A DNA stretch of 64,000 nt from Porphyromonas somerae DSM 23386 (GCF_000372405.1 NZ_AQVC01000006.1:48-64047), one strand, 5' to 3'. Positions 7,546 to 15,903 are shown, numbered from the stretch's first letter. Notes: a model not told the origin generated them from the sequence alone. Numbers and translations are program-made.

Positions 7546-8801
7546 AAAGCCCTGTCAAAGCGGGTAGCAAAGCTAAGCACCTCACGGCTGGGGATACCTA
7601 GCTTATTGGCGAGTTGTCTCCACCTCCTCATAGTCTCCGTAACCTCATCAATAATCCGCTGAGCAACCTCCTTCTCAAGCATATACTCCTCAGATGCATC
7701 TGCCAAAAAGTGCAAGTTAGCTTCACACGTATTGGAGTTGATGAGAAGACTTTGATATGGATTAAGCGTAGGGTTCATATCGTAAGCAGGAGACAAAGTC
7801 CATCCTTTAGCGGTCAATAAAAAACCATGGTTACGAAAGTGGTCATCACTATTACCAATACAGATATTAAAGGCCACCCTTCTATATAGTTCTTGTAGAT
7901 TCGCTTGCACATCGGTACAATGCTGGATAATAAAATCAACAATATCTAGGTAACCAAAACCATTAGATGCATTGTCTCCATCACTCAACCCTAGCAAAGT
8001 CATTGCCGATGCAAAATGAATACGCTTATTCCCTTCCACCCTATCAAATCTACGTGATAATAGAGTATGATATGGAGTCTCTGTAGTTAACACCTTCGTA
8101 TCAGCCGCATCAATACCAGCCTCTTTTGCCAATAAGTGACAAAAGTGCTCCCACAACCCTGCATCATAATCATCCTTCCTAGATGGAAACTTAGCGATGT
8201 ATAAGGTTCCATCAGTATCTACCACATTAGCCTTTGGCCTAGCTCCACCAAGCGAGGAGCCAGGTTGCAATAGTTGTGTCAACCACTTCTTATCTGGCAA
8301 TTCGCTCGCCTCCTCGCTTTGTTCTATTTCCTGGCTCGCCGCTTCCAAAGTCCTTAAATCAGTCAAAGGAGGCACCCTCAAAAACGGACTACTGTTGATA
8401 AATTCCCCATCAGCTACCTCCTTAAATCTAAAGCCACCCATACGAGAAAAGTCATCAATACCAAGGAGATAATCAAACGAGGTAATACGATGGAGAGGTC
8501 TTTGTTCTTCCATCGCTTGGATTTGCTCCCTACGCATAAAAAGCATCCTTCCCCAGCGATCTGGCAGTGCGTCTGAAAAGCAACCAAAAATCTCTTTACC
8601 CTCCTCAGTGTACTGCATACCAATAAACGGCTTAAGGTCAGCACTCAAATAGAGACTACCATAATCCCGAAGCCACTCTTTATCAAATGAGAAACCATAG
8701 CTATCAGACCCTCGAATCGATTCGTAAGACAATTCTCCGACCATCCTAACCTCATCAAGCCAATCAAAATCAGCATATACCAGCAAACTTTTCATGAGCA
8801 T
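7542..8801 (-). CDS. hipA: HipA-type serine/threonine kinase toxin
   Basis: 419 aa. Features of HipA kinases: a Gly-rich ATP-binding segment GSSLGGARPKANV (about 180-190), the catalytic loop GNSDDHFRNHGFL (about 315; Asp and Asn/His as in HipA), and the metal-binding LSPAYDMNPT. HipA of E. coli phosphorylates glutamyl-tRNA synthetase and causes growth arrest; the target here is unknown. The start ATG overlaps the antitoxin stop by one base (TAATG); a second ATG two codons later is also possible. All key residues seem present, so an active toxin is likely. Confidence 0.9.
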   Translation of the reverse strand: MLMKSLLVYADFDWLDEVRMVGELSYESIRGSDSYGFSFDKEWLRDYGSLYLSADLKPFIGMQYTEEGKEIFGCFSDALPDRWGRMLFMRREQIQAMEEQRPLHRITSFDYLLGIDDFSRMGGFRFKEVADGEFINSSPFLRVPPLTDLRTLEAASQEIEQSEEASELPDKKWLTQLLQPGSSLGGARPKANVVDTDGTLYIAKFPSRKDDYDAGLWEHFCHLLAKEAGIDAADTKVLTTETPYHTLLSRRFDRVEGNKRIHFASAMTLLGLSDGDNASNGFGYLDIVDFIIQHCTDVQANLQELYRRVAFNICIGNSDDHFRNHGFLLTAKGWTLSPAYDMNPTLNPYQSLLINSNTCEANLHFLADASEEYMLEKEVAQRIIDEVTETMRRWRQLANKLGIPSREVLSFATRFDRAF

Positions 8802-9118
8802 TATTTCTTTGAAGCACGTTGTCTATCCACCATACTCAGGTCTTGTAGACGGCGACCGAGTTCATCCTCTTTGGCCAACCAAAGGATGTCATCTTCAAGT
8901 TGAAGGGCATACAGCACCCTAAGGTAAATACCAATCGCCACGGTAGGAGTCCCCTTCTCTATCCGTGAAACAGTAAGAGGCGAACAGGTTGCTCGCTCTG
9001 CCACCTGTGCAATGGTAAGATTTCGTCTTAGCCGTGCCAGCTTAATCTGTTCGCCTACAATCTGCATCTTCTGCTCTAGTTTACGGGGCAACTTCGTCCC
9101 CATCGTATTCTTTGCCAT
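8801..9118 (-). CDS. hipB: HipB-type antitoxin, XRE-family HTH
   Basis: 105 aa from ATG at 9118 (MAKNTMGTKL); the longer upstream frame runs into the neighbouring repeat and is rejected. The HTH is at about 25-80: IKLARLRRNLTIAQVAERAT followed by SPLTVSRIEKG. It should bind HipA and repress its own promoter. The stop overlaps the hipA start, the usual antitoxin-first order. A -7 element lies 26-33 bp upstream. Confidence 0.88.
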   Translation of the reverse strand: MAKNTMGTKLPRKLEQKMQIVGEQIKLARLRRNLTIAQVAERATCSPLTVSRIEKGTPTVAIGIYLRVLYALQLEDDILWLAKEDELGRRLQDLSMVDRQRASKK

Positions 9119-9143
9119 ACTACTTAACCTATCATATAATATG

Positions 9144-9151
9144 CAAATATA
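9144..9151 (-). promoter_or_regulatory. hipB: Probable hipBA promoter, -7 element
   Basis: The minus strand reads TATATTTG (TAnnTTTG) just upstream of hipB in a very AT-rich stretch (9120-9180). That stretch also holds short dyads such as ATATTATAT and could contain HipB operators. No firm operator pair could be defined by eye. Confidence 0.45.
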
Positions 9152-9181
9152 CACAATATCTATATTTAATGATATATAACA

Positions 9182-9490
9182 GGACCTCGCAGAGATCCGA
9201 TCTAAATAGCCACAGGTCGAGGCTCGAAGCCCGAAGACCTGTGTATAGGAAGTCACCACCGCCCCCTCCTCACGCCCCCGGCCGAGGGGTCGGACAAACC
9301 CCATCTAGGTCTGACCCCTCAGCCGGGGTCATAGGGGGTATTGGGCATCCACGGTACACAGGTCATGCGGGGCTGACGCCCCTTTGACCTGTGCCTATTT
9401 AATAGGAACCCCTCAGCCGGGGTCCTTACCATTGACCCAAGCGTCCGACTTGTCCGACTTGTCTGACCCGTCCGACTTGTCCGATAGGCA
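9182..9490. repeat. Long nested palindromic repeat, copy 3 (ACAGGTC-arm type)
   Basis: Same plan and orientation as copy 2. The left arm has GGACCTCGCAGAGATCC, ACAGGTCGAGGCTCGAAG and GACCTGTGTATAGG. The right arm has CACAGGTC, GGGGCTGACGCCCC and GACCTGTGCCTATTTAA. The tail TTACCATTGACCCAAGCG plus four 9-bp repeats is nearly identical to copy 2. The two copies bound the WYL/UDG/hipBA block as direct repeats. Confidence 0.85.
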
Positions 9491-9521
9491 CCATAAAAAA
9501 GGACGTTGAAGCAGGCGATTT

Positions 9522-9605
9522 GCCGAGTTGCAACTAAGCGATCGGCGAGTTGCAACTAAGCAATTGCCGAGATGCAACAAAGCAAATGCTTAGTTGCATC
9601 TCAGT
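9522..9605. repeat. 22-bp tandem repeats (three units) ending in a terminator-like hairpin
   Basis: Three 22-bp units begin at 9522, 9544 and 9566; the common core is GAGTTGCAACTAAGC. They are followed by an inverted partial unit GCTTAGTTGCATCTCAG (9588-9604). The third unit and the inverted part form a hairpin with loop AAAT, followed by TTTT. No spacers lie between units, so this is not a CRISPR. Between here and 9692 I see nothing further except AT-rich sequence. Confidence 0.8.
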
Positions 9606-9691
9606 TTTCGCCTTCATAATCTACTGATTGATAGCATGATACAAACATCAGATTTTCCCCTCTCCTTATGTGATAGAGGCACCCCAAAAAA

Positions 9692-9939
9692 GGACCTCGC
9701 AGAGGTCCGATTTGTCGTAGCCCCTAGTCGAGGCTCAAAGAGCCGATGACTAGGGGGAATCACGACAACCCACCCCACGACCCCTTGTGGGTCGGACAAC
9801 CTTTTCCAGGATTAAAGGATGGGTGGTCCGACCCGCAAGGGGTCGATTATTATCGGCCCGCCATGAACCCCCAGTCGTTCGGGGCTGACGCCCCTCCGAC
9901 GTGGGGGCTACGACAAATCGGACCTCCTCGCGGAGGTCC
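9692..9939. repeat. Long nested palindrome, array copy A (no transposase)
   Basis: The outer arms are GGACCTCGCAGAGGTCC plus GATTTGTCGTAGCCCC on the left and their inverted counterpart GGGGCTACGACAAATC plus GGACCTCCTCGCGGAGGTCC on the right. Each half holds a secondary hairpin (CCCCTAGTC/GACTAGGGG on the left; CCCCCA/TGGGGG-type on the right). The centre has CGACCCCTTGTGGGTCGGAC facing GTCCGACCCGCAAGGGGTCG around a loop of about 20 bp. First of three tandem copies spaced about 288 bp. Confidence 0.9.
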
Positions 9940-9978
9940 TTTTCCATCCGACCCACCTAATGAGGCACTCCCGATAAA

Positions 9979-10229
9979 GGACCTCGGAGAGGTCCGATTT
10001 GTCGTAGCCTCTAGTCAAGGCTCGAATAGCCGATGACTAGGGGAATCCGCGACACCCCCTCCCCCACGACCCCCTGCGGATCGGACAACCTATTCCAGGA
10101 TTAAAGGATGGGTAGTCCGACCCGCAAGGGGTCGAATATTATCGGCCCGCCATAAACCCCCAGTCGTTCGGGGCTGACGCCCCTCCGACGTGGGGGGCTA
10201 CGACAAATCGGACCTCCTCGTGGAGGTCC
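9979..10229. repeat. Long nested palindrome, array copy B (no transposase)
   Basis: Second copy, highly similar to copy A over its full length with scattered substitutions. The spacer between A and B (ending CTAATGAGGCACTCCCGATA) is repeated between B and C, which shows that the whole unit plus spacer was duplicated in tandem. The central loop again lacks any gene. Confidence 0.9.
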
Positions 10230-10395
10230 TTTCCCATCAGACCCACCTAATGAGGCACTCCCGATAAAGGACCTCGGCAGAGGTCCGATTTGTCGTAGCC
10301 CCTAGTCAAGGCTCGAAGAGCCGATGACTAGGGGAATCCGCGACACCCCCGCCACCCCACGACCCCTTGTGGGTCGGACAACCGCACCAACATTC

Positions 10396-10419
10396 AATAC
10401 AAATTGGTAGATTTGTATT
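10396..10419 (+). promoter_or_regulatory. Inverted repeat overlapping the transposase promoter
   Basis: AATACAAAT (10396-10404) and ATTTGTATT (10411-10419) form a perfect 9-bp dyad with a 6-bp gap. The -7-like TAGATTTG (10408-10415) lies within it, 32 bp before the ATG. It could be an operator for self-repression or a transposase-recognised hairpin. Confidence 0.45.
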
Positions 10420-10446
10420 ACAAGCAATAATCATGAATAAACTATA

Positions 10447-10890
10447 ATGGCAGACAATAATTATTTAGCCCTCTATTATCACCTAGTCTTTTCAACCAAG
10501 AATAGGCAACGTACTATTCACCCAGAAATAGAAGCCAAATTATACCCCTACATTACAGGTTGCTCCATTCCACATAAGGTATCAATCATTAGGGTCAATG
10601 GTATGAGCGACCATATTCACCTACTTATTTCCGTCTATAGTGGCGACTTCAACCTTTCTAATTTTATTCGTGAGTTTAAGAAGTCAACCAACAAGTACAT
10701 TAATACAACACTCGGCTTGAATGGGGCATTTTCATGGCAAGAGGGTTACTTCGCCAGCACCGTTAGCAAAAAAGATATTGGGTCTGTCAAACAATATATT
10801 TCCGATCAAAAACAGCACCATACGGCGATCCCCTTTGAAGAAGAAATGGTGTTGATATTTGGAGAAGAGATAAGGGAAATATTCAGATAA
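10447..10890 (+). CDS. IS200/IS605-type HUH transposase (RAYT-like, Y1)
   Basis: 147 aa, typical length for TnpA of IS200. It has YYHLVFSTKNRQRTI at the N-terminus and the HUH metal-binding motif in MSDHIHLLISV (about residues 57-66). The C-terminal helix VKQYISDQKQHH carries the single catalytic Tyr. These Y1 enzymes cut and rejoin single-stranded DNA at hairpin-containing ends; domesticated relatives (RAYTs) act on REP hairpins. All catalytic residues are present and the frame is intact. It sits between the two halves of a long palindrome, so the surrounding hairpins are its probable substrate. No TnpB/IscB partner is seen. Confidence 0.9.
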   Translation: MADNNYLALYYHLVFSTKNRQRTIHPEIEAKLYPYITGCSIPHKVSIIRVNGMSDHIHLLISVYSGDFNLSNFIREFKKSTNKYINTTLGLNGAFSWQEGYFASTVSKKDIGSVKQYISDQKQHHTAIPFEEEMVLIFGEEIREIFR

Positions 10891-11047
10891 TGTTGTCCGA
10901 CCCGCAAGGGGTCGAATATTATCGGCCCGCCATAAACCCCCAGTCGTTCGGGGCTGACGCCCCTCCGACGTGGGGGCTACGACAAATCGGACCTCCTCGC
11001 GGAGGTCCTTTCCTGTCCGACACACCTAATGAGGCACTCCCGAAATC

Positions 11048-11098
11048 GGACCTCCTCGCGGAGGTCCTTACCCATCCGATCTATCCGATGAGGCAACC
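11048..11098. repeat. Solo right-arm hairpin of the palindromic family
   Basis: GGACCTCCTCGCGGAGGTCC (11048-11067), a perfect hairpin with loop TCGC, is followed by two degenerate 9-bp units and GATGAGGCAACC. It repeats the end of array copy C without the rest of the element. A further decayed stretch runs to about 11150. Confidence 0.75.
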
Positions 11099-11170
11099 TC
11101 GAAAAAGGGCATTTGCTTATCCGATTTATCCTATGAAATCAGGGGTACATTATCAAAAAAGCAGTATTTT

Positions 11171-11231
11171 TTTAGTAAAGCTCAAATATATTACGTACCT
11201 TTGCTCGGAAATAGTGTATCGTATTGATACA
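11171..11231 (+). promoter_or_regulatory. Promoter and leader dyad of the fimbrial operon
   Basis: TACCTTTG (11196-11203) matches the -7 consensus TAnnTTTG. TTTAG at 11171-11175 is a possible -33 element 20 nt upstream. The early leader holds TGTATC-GTATT-GATACA (11215-11231), a perfect 6-bp dyad that could bind a regulator or form an RNA hairpin. The gene starts 60 nt further on. Confidence 0.55.
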
Positions 11232-11290
11232 TTAAGAATGTTGAAATAGTAATGAGAATGCAATTTTTATACAACAAAACTAATTTGAAA

Positions 11291-12868
11291 ATGAGTAAGA
11301 AATTTTTTCTAGCACTGCTCGCCCCCCTATTTATGGGAGGTCTCGTGGCTTGTAACAAGCAGGCCAGCAACGACCTCACCCCTGAGGGTCAGAGCACCGG
11401 TGACACCTACATCTCTGTCACCTTCTCTACAGCCAACCCTAACTCTACTGCTCGTGCAGCAAAAGAGGATATCGACTTCAACTCCATCGGTGAGTACATG
11501 GGTCGTGACAAGATTGAGAATGTAAACATCTACATGATCAATGCCCTTGACTATAGCATTGAAGTGAAGAAGTTTGACAACACTGATAACTTCAACACAG
11601 ACCCCGACGGCAACCCTGACACTAGGGACTACCGCACTGAGGCGTGGAAGACCACTCCTGGTGACAAGATCGTTTATGTTTATACCAACATCGCTGGTAC
11701 CGCCATTGAGACAGCTCTTGATGCAGCTACTGATAAAGCTTCCTTTGAAGCTGCCAACAAAGCTACCTATACTCTCGTGAAGAATGGTGCAGTAGATGAA
11801 GCTTATGCCAAGTTTGACGGCACCGACGACATCATCGCGATGAATACTGTAAAGCCTGAAAATCTTACAGTGGTTGCAGGTGTGAAGGAAAATGAAGCTA
11901 AGACTGGTGCCAAGAACTGTGCTACAGTAACTGTTCGCCGTCTTGTAGGTCAAGCTGCTGTAACTAGTACCGCTACTACTTACGAGATCAATGAGACTTT
12001 CAAGGGTGCTGAGACTACCCTTGCAACCCTTGGCAACTTCAAGTGGGACGTAATGCAGTTTGAGCAGAAGTCTTATCTAACACCAATGCCAACAGCGGAT
12101 GGTAAGGACGCTCTTAAGGTTGCCTTCTGCAAGACTCCTTCTTTTGAATTCATTACGACTGATGCCAACTACACCACTGGCACAGACAATGCAGCTGACA
12201 AGTACGCATATCGCAAGTTTAATGGCGCAGAGGTTAAGCAATTCACTCGTAGTGGAGACGACAAGGCTAATGTTACTGCGATCGTAGCTACTCCTATGAA
12301 GTTCATCACTGAGACTACTCACCAACTTGGTAAGAAGATTGAGGATACTACCGCTGCACTTAAGACTGGTTACCGCAAGGGCAACACTGCTTACGTCATC
12401 GTATCTGCAGAGATCACTCCAAAGAATTGGGCTGAGGGTGAGGAAGCTAAGGATGGTGCAGATCTCTACTTCGGTGTCAAGGATCACAAGTTCTACAAGG
12501 AACTAGAGGCTGCTAAGACTGCCAATAAGGTTGAAGCAGTTCCTGAAAGCGATCAATTAAATACACCTGACAACGTAATCAAGTACACTGGTGGTATCTG
12601 CTACTACGTAGCTTGGCTCAACCCAGATGTCATTACAGAACCAGTTAATTCTCCAGTGCTTCGCAATAATATCTACCACGTAAATATTAGTGCAATTAAG
12701 AAGCTCGGTTACTCTGGTAACCCATTCAATCCAAATGGTGACGATCCAAAGGATCCAGATGATAAGACTCCAGATCCAAAGGAGACCCTTTATCCAGTTG
12801 ATACCTACATGGCAGTACAGATCAACGTGGTTAACTGGGGTGTACACTCTTATGACCAGGAGTTCTAA
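11291..12868 (+). CDS. mfa1: Mfa1-family major fimbrillin (lipoprotein precursor)
   Basis: 525 aa from ATG at 11291. Signal peptide with lipobox GLVAC (Cys21). The mature part follows the P. gingivalis Mfa1 plan: TYISVTFSTANP, an Arg at 55 in STARAAKED, GEYMGRDKIENVNIYMI, the late motif YYVAWLNPDV, SPVLRNNIYHVNISAIKKLG, a Pro/Asp-rich linker and the C-terminal strand VQINVVNWGVHSYDQEF. In this fimbria type the precursor is lipidated, then cut by an Arg-specific protease, and the C-terminal strand is donated to the neighbouring subunit. First gene of the operon, with its own promoter and a strong hairpin after it, so probably the most abundant subunit. The symbol is given by similarity. Confidence 0.87.
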   Translation: MSKKFFLALLAPLFMGGLVACNKQASNDLTPEGQSTGDTYISVTFSTANPNSTARAAKEDIDFNSIGEYMGRDKIENVNIYMINALDYSIEVKKFDNTDNFNTDPDGNPDTRDYRTEAWKTTPGDKIVYVYTNIAGTAIETALDAATDKASFEAANKATYTLVKNGAVDEAYAKFDGTDDIIAMNTVKPENLTVVAGVKENEAKTGAKNCATVTVRRLVGQAAVTSTATTYEINETFKGAETTLATLGNFKWDVMQFEQKSYLTPMPTADGKDALKVAFCKTPSFEFITTDANYTTGTDNAADKYAYRKFNGAEVKQFTRSGDDKANVTAIVATPMKFITETTHQLGKKIEDTTAALKTGYRKGNTAYVIVSAEITPKNWAEGEEAKDGADLYFGVKDHKFYKELEAAKTANKVEAVPESDQLNTPDNVIKYTGGICYYVAWLNPDVITEPVNSPVLRNNIYHVNISAIKKLGYSGNPFNPNGDDPKDPDDKTPDPKETLYPVDTYMAVQINVVNWGVHSYDQEF

Positions 12869-12905
12869 ATAAAGTCCTAGGGGTACTTGACACTTAAACC
12901 CCACA

Positions 12906-12935
12906 GGCAGGAGGTGCCTGACCGCACCTTCTGCC
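12906..12935 (+). terminator. Intercistronic hairpin after the major fimbrillin gene
   Basis: GGCAGGAGGTGC (12906-12917) pairs with GCACCTTCTGCC (12924-12935) with one mismatch and a 6-nt loop. No T-run follows. It may act as a leaky terminator or mRNA stabiliser that lowers expression of the downstream accessory subunits relative to the major subunit. Confidence 0.6.
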
Positions 12936-12981
12936 ACTAAGAGAGAGGGAAAAGAAACAACAACAGACGCAGAGAATAAAT

Positions 12982-15891
12982 ATGACGAATATAAGCAGAT
13001 CCATCAATCAAAAGCTAGCCACCCTGAGCGGCGTGCTACTAGCACTGCTCCTTAGCCTCACCGGCTGCCAGAAGGAGCGTTTCGTCCCCGAAGAGGATCT
13101 CGGCTACCGCCACACGGCAGAGTTTGATGAGGGCAGCACCTATATGTCCCTCGCCCTACGTGGCTCCAATCCACCGGCATCAAGCCAGCAGACCGAGGAC
13201 CAGACCGGTGGCAACTACCAAGTCACTTGGCAGGGCGATGACATCATTGAGAACTTCGCCGTCTACATTATTTCCGAGGATAGCCCCGAGGTAAAATGTA
13301 TCGCCCGTAAAGTGACCGACACTGAAGTTGTAGAGAACTGGGATCCCGCGAAGCAAGAGCTACTCCTCAAGCCCTTCAAGACCAATCCTGTCAATAAAAA
13401 GGTCTACGCCTTTTTCAACCCCCCTGTGGCGTATCTAAAGAAGCTTGAGTCGGAACTAGATAATAAGGTTAAGTTTGAGAACCTACTTAAGGAGCCAATA
13501 CCTTTCCAAGGAGCACAAGGGGTTACCTACGATGGCGAACCCACAGGTATGGATGCATTCCACCCCGATACCCTTATCGCCACAAAACGACTTTATATAG
13601 GACTAGGCAAAGATGGATATGGTGACGATATAATGACGTCTTTTAAACTTGAAGACATTCCCTCTTTCGGAACCGAAGGAGAGATAAGGAAGAATGCCGA
13701 ATTCGCATTAGATCCATTCTATCAAGTAAGTAAATTAGACTTCCTAACTCAAAAGCCACATAACTTTAGTTTTTACAAGTATGCAGATCGTATTCTTTCC
13801 ACAGGGGTAAGGAGTTTCCTACCTGAAGATAACATCTCAAAGGAGTCTGTAGTGAATGACAAGCGTAACCTAGTGCAAGTCTATACCCGTAGAGCATTGG
13901 CACAGGCTATTGTAAGCACCGATGCTTCGGCACTTCTTAATCCTTGCGTAAAGGGTATGCGACTGATGTCTGTTACCTTCCAAGCACTCAACTTTGAGCC
14001 CTCTTTTTACCCCGTTGCTCAGACAGTAACTGAAGGGGAATGGCCTGGCAATGGCAACACCAAGTCCCCACTCTACTCCTCTACCGACGGAGCTACGTTA
14101 ATCAACTTTAGCACCTACACCCCGACCGTAAAGATCAATGGCGAGACTGAAGAGTTCAACCCCTACACATTTGCCAGTGAGCGCTTCTTCCATTCAGCAC
14201 ACATCTTTTATGAAGGTGATTTGAAAGTTACTGACCCACAATATGCTCAAAAGCTTTTAAGACAAGTACAATTAAAGCCTAATGCAGGACAGGGTCCTTC
14301 TTTTTTGATGGATGGAAGTAACCCACCAGATCCTGGAGACGCACGTAATAAACCAGTAGCAACTACCACCTTTTGGGGGAGTTGCTATGTAACAGAGACC
14401 ACACACAAGTGGGCAGAAGATGGGACAAGTGGCTACAAGACTTCCAACACTCCTTTCTTTGCTGTCATCGCTTCATTTGATGGTGCGTCCCTGCCTTGGG
14501 CGGAAAATATAGAGGAAGCGTATAACCTCCTAGATAGCAATAAGCAACAAGAGTTTAACAAGTTGCAAAAAGTTGTGGAACTAGATAGTCGGATTAATCC
14601 TATTAAGCAACAATTAGAAATTGCACAAGCTGAATTGGAGTCTAAACTAGGGCCGGTAAAGGCGAAACAAAAGGACCTTATAGATTTCGTAGATCCTCTA
14701 CCTATGGTAAATAAAGGCAAGCCATATCCACCAGGAGATAAGGCCTGGGAAGACTTAAAGGTAGCCATGGATAAATACAATAAAGGAATTGCAACAAGTG
14801 AACGTCTTCTGCGTAATTTTCCTACTAGTACCGTTAAGCGTTATATCACCACCATTAAAAGAGGCATAGGTACTGCTAATGCAGCTGTATTTGACACTAA
14901 GTGGCAAGCGTACCTAACTGAAAGTAGAAAGGAAGATATAGTAAAAGCTAAAATAAAGTGCTTCAAACTCAACTTCGATATTAAAAACCTAGAAGGAGAG
15001 AAGGAGGAACTTTGGAAGGACGAATTTAGCCCAATGAGTTATCCTACGAATGACAAATTATCCCCTATCCTCTTTGAGCGTGGCATCAATAGGTTGTATT
15101 ACTCCCAAGCAGATGGAAAATTCTATTTCGACTACCACGACATCCCAAAGGGTAATCGATTTGGTGTGGAGCATCATCTCAGTACCACCGACTCTTGGCT
15201 TCAGGAGCTCCAAGCTGCTATTGAAGCAAAGGGATGGAAGCTTCCGACTAAGGAGAACGGAGTTATAGAGTATAGAGCCGTATTGCCTCCTACACAGAAG
15301 CTATTAGACAAGCTGAGTGATCTGCTGAATGGAATCATCACGACGAAGGACTTATCTCCAATAGAGATGCGCTCTATGGATCTATACCTCTATGGAAGAG
15401 TAGCACCTTTTGTGATGAATACATTTGATAGCAAACATAAAGGCATTGAGCAGATAGACCTTCGTGCTGGCTTCATAGAGTGGTACACCGCTAAAAACAA
15501 GGACCAAGTGGTCAATTACGAAAGCTATCTTAGGACACGAGAAGAGCAACCTGCAGCAAAAGGTAGATACATAAGGATCGGTCACCCTCGCCTGCTGATG
15601 GTCTACTACGCTTGGATCAACCCAAATACAGGTGACCCAAGCAACAGCTACGCTTCGCCTGTATTGCGAAACAATATCTACCATATGCACATTATGGGCT
15701 TCACCAAGATGGGGCTATCAGCGATCCCATTTGTACCAGAGCAACCTAATGGGTCAAAGTACAGATTCCTACACAAGTTTGATCCAGATGAGGCGGTGCC
15801 AGCCAAAGGCGTACCCCTTCCACAAGCAGGTGGCACAGGACAGCCAGCCCAGACGTCGGCGCTTAAGTCGAGCTATTTGATGAAATTCTGA
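12982..15891 (+). CDS. Giant Mfa1-like fimbrial subunit with coiled-coil insert (paralogue 1)
   Basis: 969 aa lipoprotein (lipobox SLTGC, Cys29). The N-terminus has STYMSLALRGS (Arg60 in the maturation-site position). The late part has RLLMVYYAWINPNTG and SPVLRNNIYHMHIMGFTKMG, matching Mfa1. Between NTPFFAVIASFDG (about 505) and GINRLYYSQADGKFY (about 690) lies a roughly 170-residue Lys/Glu-rich helical insert (for example IKQQLEIAQAELES). The C-terminus ends in a Gly/Ala/Ser-rich tail and lacks the donor strand with VxxWxxHS seen in the paralogue. It is probably an accessory subunit, perhaps at an end of the fimbria. About twice the length of Mfa1 (563 aa in P. gingivalis). Confidence 0.8.
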   Translation: MTNISRSINQKLATLSGVLLALLLSLTGCQKERFVPEEDLGYRHTAEFDEGSTYMSLALRGSNPPASSQQTEDQTGGNYQVTWQGDDIIENFAVYIISEDSPEVKCIARKVTDTEVVENWDPAKQELLLKPFKTNPVNKKVYAFFNPPVAYLKKLESELDNKVKFENLLKEPIPFQGAQGVTYDGEPTGMDAFHPDTLIATKRLYIGLGKDGYGDDIMTSFKLEDIPSFGTEGEIRKNAEFALDPFYQVSKLDFLTQKPHNFSFYKYADRILSTGVRSFLPEDNISKESVVNDKRNLVQVYTRRALAQAIVSTDASALLNPCVKGMRLMSVTFQALNFEPSFYPVAQTVTEGEWPGNGNTKSPLYSSTDGATLINFSTYTPTVKINGETEEFNPYTFASERFFHSAHIFYEGDLKVTDPQYAQKLLRQVQLKPNAGQGPSFLMDGSNPPDPGDARNKPVATTTFWGSCYVTETTHKWAEDGTSGYKTSNTPFFAVIASFDGASLPWAENIEEAYNLLDSNKQQEFNKLQKVVELDSRINPIKQQLEIAQAELESKLGPVKAKQKDLIDFVDPLPMVNKGKPYPPGDKAWEDLKVAMDKYNKGIATSERLLRNFPTSTVKRYITTIKRGIGTANAAVFDTKWQAYLTESRKEDIVKAKIKCFKLNFDIKNLEGEKEELWKDEFSPMSYPTNDKLSPILFERGINRLYYSQADGKFYFDYHDIPKGNRFGVEHHLSTTDSWLQELQAAIEAKGWKLPTKENGVIEYRAVLPPTQKLLDKLSDLLNGIITTKDLSPIEMRSMDLYLYGRVAPFVMNTFDSKHKGIEQIDLRAGFIEWYTAKNKDQVVNYESYLRTREEQPAAKGRYIRIGHPRLLMVYYAWINPNTGDPSNSYASPVLRNNIYHMHIMGFTKMGLSAIPFVPEQPNGSKYRFLHKFDPDEAVPAKGVPLPQAGGTGQPAQTSALKSSYLMKF

Positions 15892-15903
15892 TCAGAGATA
15901 AAG

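Larger units (their letters stand above)
10269..11008 (+). mobile_element. Long nested palindrome, array copy C, carrying an IS200/RAYT-type transposase at its centre
   Basis: The left half (10269-10383) and right half (about 10891-11008) match copies A and B nearly base for base. Where A and B have a loop of about 20 bp between GTCGGACAACC and GGTCCGACCCGC, copy C has about 500 bp with the transposase gene. This looks like the autonomous form of the element; A and B look like non-autonomous derivatives, or the reverse if the gene was inserted later. A solo right-arm hairpin follows at 11048. Confidence 0.85.

Noticed and set aside
8801-9304. Longer start for the HipB-type antitoxin
   Set aside because: The added 62 residues are translated from the neighbouring palindrome and the AT-rich promoter region; the HTH family starts near the ATG at 9118.
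9522-9605. Possible CRISPR array (22-bp repeats)
   Set aside because: Units are directly adjacent with no spacers, and no cas genes are present. The same applies to 26699-26830.
10732-11025. Minus-strand frame overlapping the transposase end and right arm
   Set aside because: Antisense to a convincing transposase gene and made largely of palindrome sequence.
11327-11953. 208-codon minus-strand frame
   Set aside because: Shadow of the major fimbrillin gene, which has clear homology, signal peptide and promoter.
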